Below, one piece after another: positions 63,889-64,000 of a stretch of 64,000 nt of DNA. The notes under the pieces were generated by a model. That model saw only the letters and a program-made list of their open reading frames with translations, searched no databases and was not told the origin of the DNA. The stretch's first letter is position 1, and the number at the start of each line of letters is the position of its first letter. The DNA comes from Parabacteroides sp. (GTDB lineage: Bacteria; Bacteroidota; Bacteroidia; Bacteroidales; Tannerellaceae), in contig DXVO01000001.1 of the NCBI GenBank assembly GCA_019417325.1, forward strand, positions 186,001 to 250,000, in the 5' to 3' direction. The translations under genes were made by a program, and so were the position numbers.

Positions 63889-64000
63889 ATGAAAACAATC
63901 AATTTATTGAAATATATAGGAATTTCAGCAGTATGCCTGACATTGAACGGTTGTGCCGATTTTATCGATAACGCACCGGATGACCAATTGACACTGGAAA
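63889..64000 (+). CDS. SusD-like lipoprotein, N-terminus (partial)
   Basis: The frame runs off the right edge. It starts MKTINLLKYIGISAVCLTLN, with lipobox LNGC and then ADFIDNAPDDQLT, typical of SusD-family surface glycan-binding lipoproteins. It lies 18 bases after the susC stop. An ATG three codons earlier (63880) is also in frame. Confidence 0.88.
   Translation, partial: MKTINLLKYIGISAVCLTLNGCADFIDNAPDDQLTLE

Overview
The window is chromosomal DNA of a Bacteroidales bacterium, probably Parabacteroides or a close relative (inference from gene families and gene order). The support is a SusC/SusD pair behind an ECF sigma/FecR module, BF3164-type and DUF1080 lipoproteins, the kduI-kduD pair, and many promoters with the Bacteroidetes -7 box TAnnTTTG. 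Several of those boxes decide start codons. I saw no tRNA, rRNA or CRISPR array.

Layout. 1-1.8 kb: tail of a surface protein, a small outer-membrane protein and a HAD phosphatase. 1.9-5.7 kb: the accessory island. A lipoprotein gene carries two homopolymer frameshifts and is split by about 3.0 kb of foreign DNA. That DNA holds a 22-bp-arm palindrome, a decayed reverse-strand coding remnant, a tyrosine recombinase, attC-like half-sites and two small cassette-like ORFs, the second cut at the right junction. 5.9-8.4 kb: a Tat-type sugar isomerase/epimerase lipoprotein divergent from a DUF1080-PHP fusion, probably a 3-keto-glycoside pair. 8.6-15.2 kb: a TolC-HlyD-ABC2-ABC2 export operon without an ATPase gene, a Crp/Fnr regulator and a coiled-coil membrane protein. 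15.3-29.6 kb: housekeeping: guaA, mutL, an OstA/SurA envelope-biogenesis operon, recQ-clpX-clpP, tig and an RRM protein. 30-34.2 kb: two tandem paralogous TPR histidine kinases with no response regulator, divergent from 34.5-41 kb: an iron-type operon (porin, imelysin, di-haem DUF1111 protein), then a hemerythrin protein, a LuxR regulator with a degenerate receiver, and a CPBP protease. 41-44.7 kb: phoU-pstB-pstA-pstC without pstS, where PstC carries a PstS-like insert. 44.8-49.1 kb: kduI, kduD, a repeat-bearing gap and a succinyl-CoA:acetate CoA-transferase. 49.4-58.2 kb: miaB, a BF3164-type lipoprotein, the ftsX-DUF3098-uppP-truB-queA-folK run, and metK with a 215-nt leader. 58.3-58.5 kb: a rod-shaped structured RNA with its own promoter and U-tract, 6S-like. 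58.6 kb to the end: ECF sigma, FecR anti-sigma, SusC and the start of SusD.

The best leads are the integron-like cassette insertion inside the lipoprotein gene and the 6S-like RNA in front of the ECF sigma gene. Behind them come the PstC/PstS-like fusion, the tandem orphan kinases facing a CAATACCT dyad, and a shared 33-bp inverted-repeat family.
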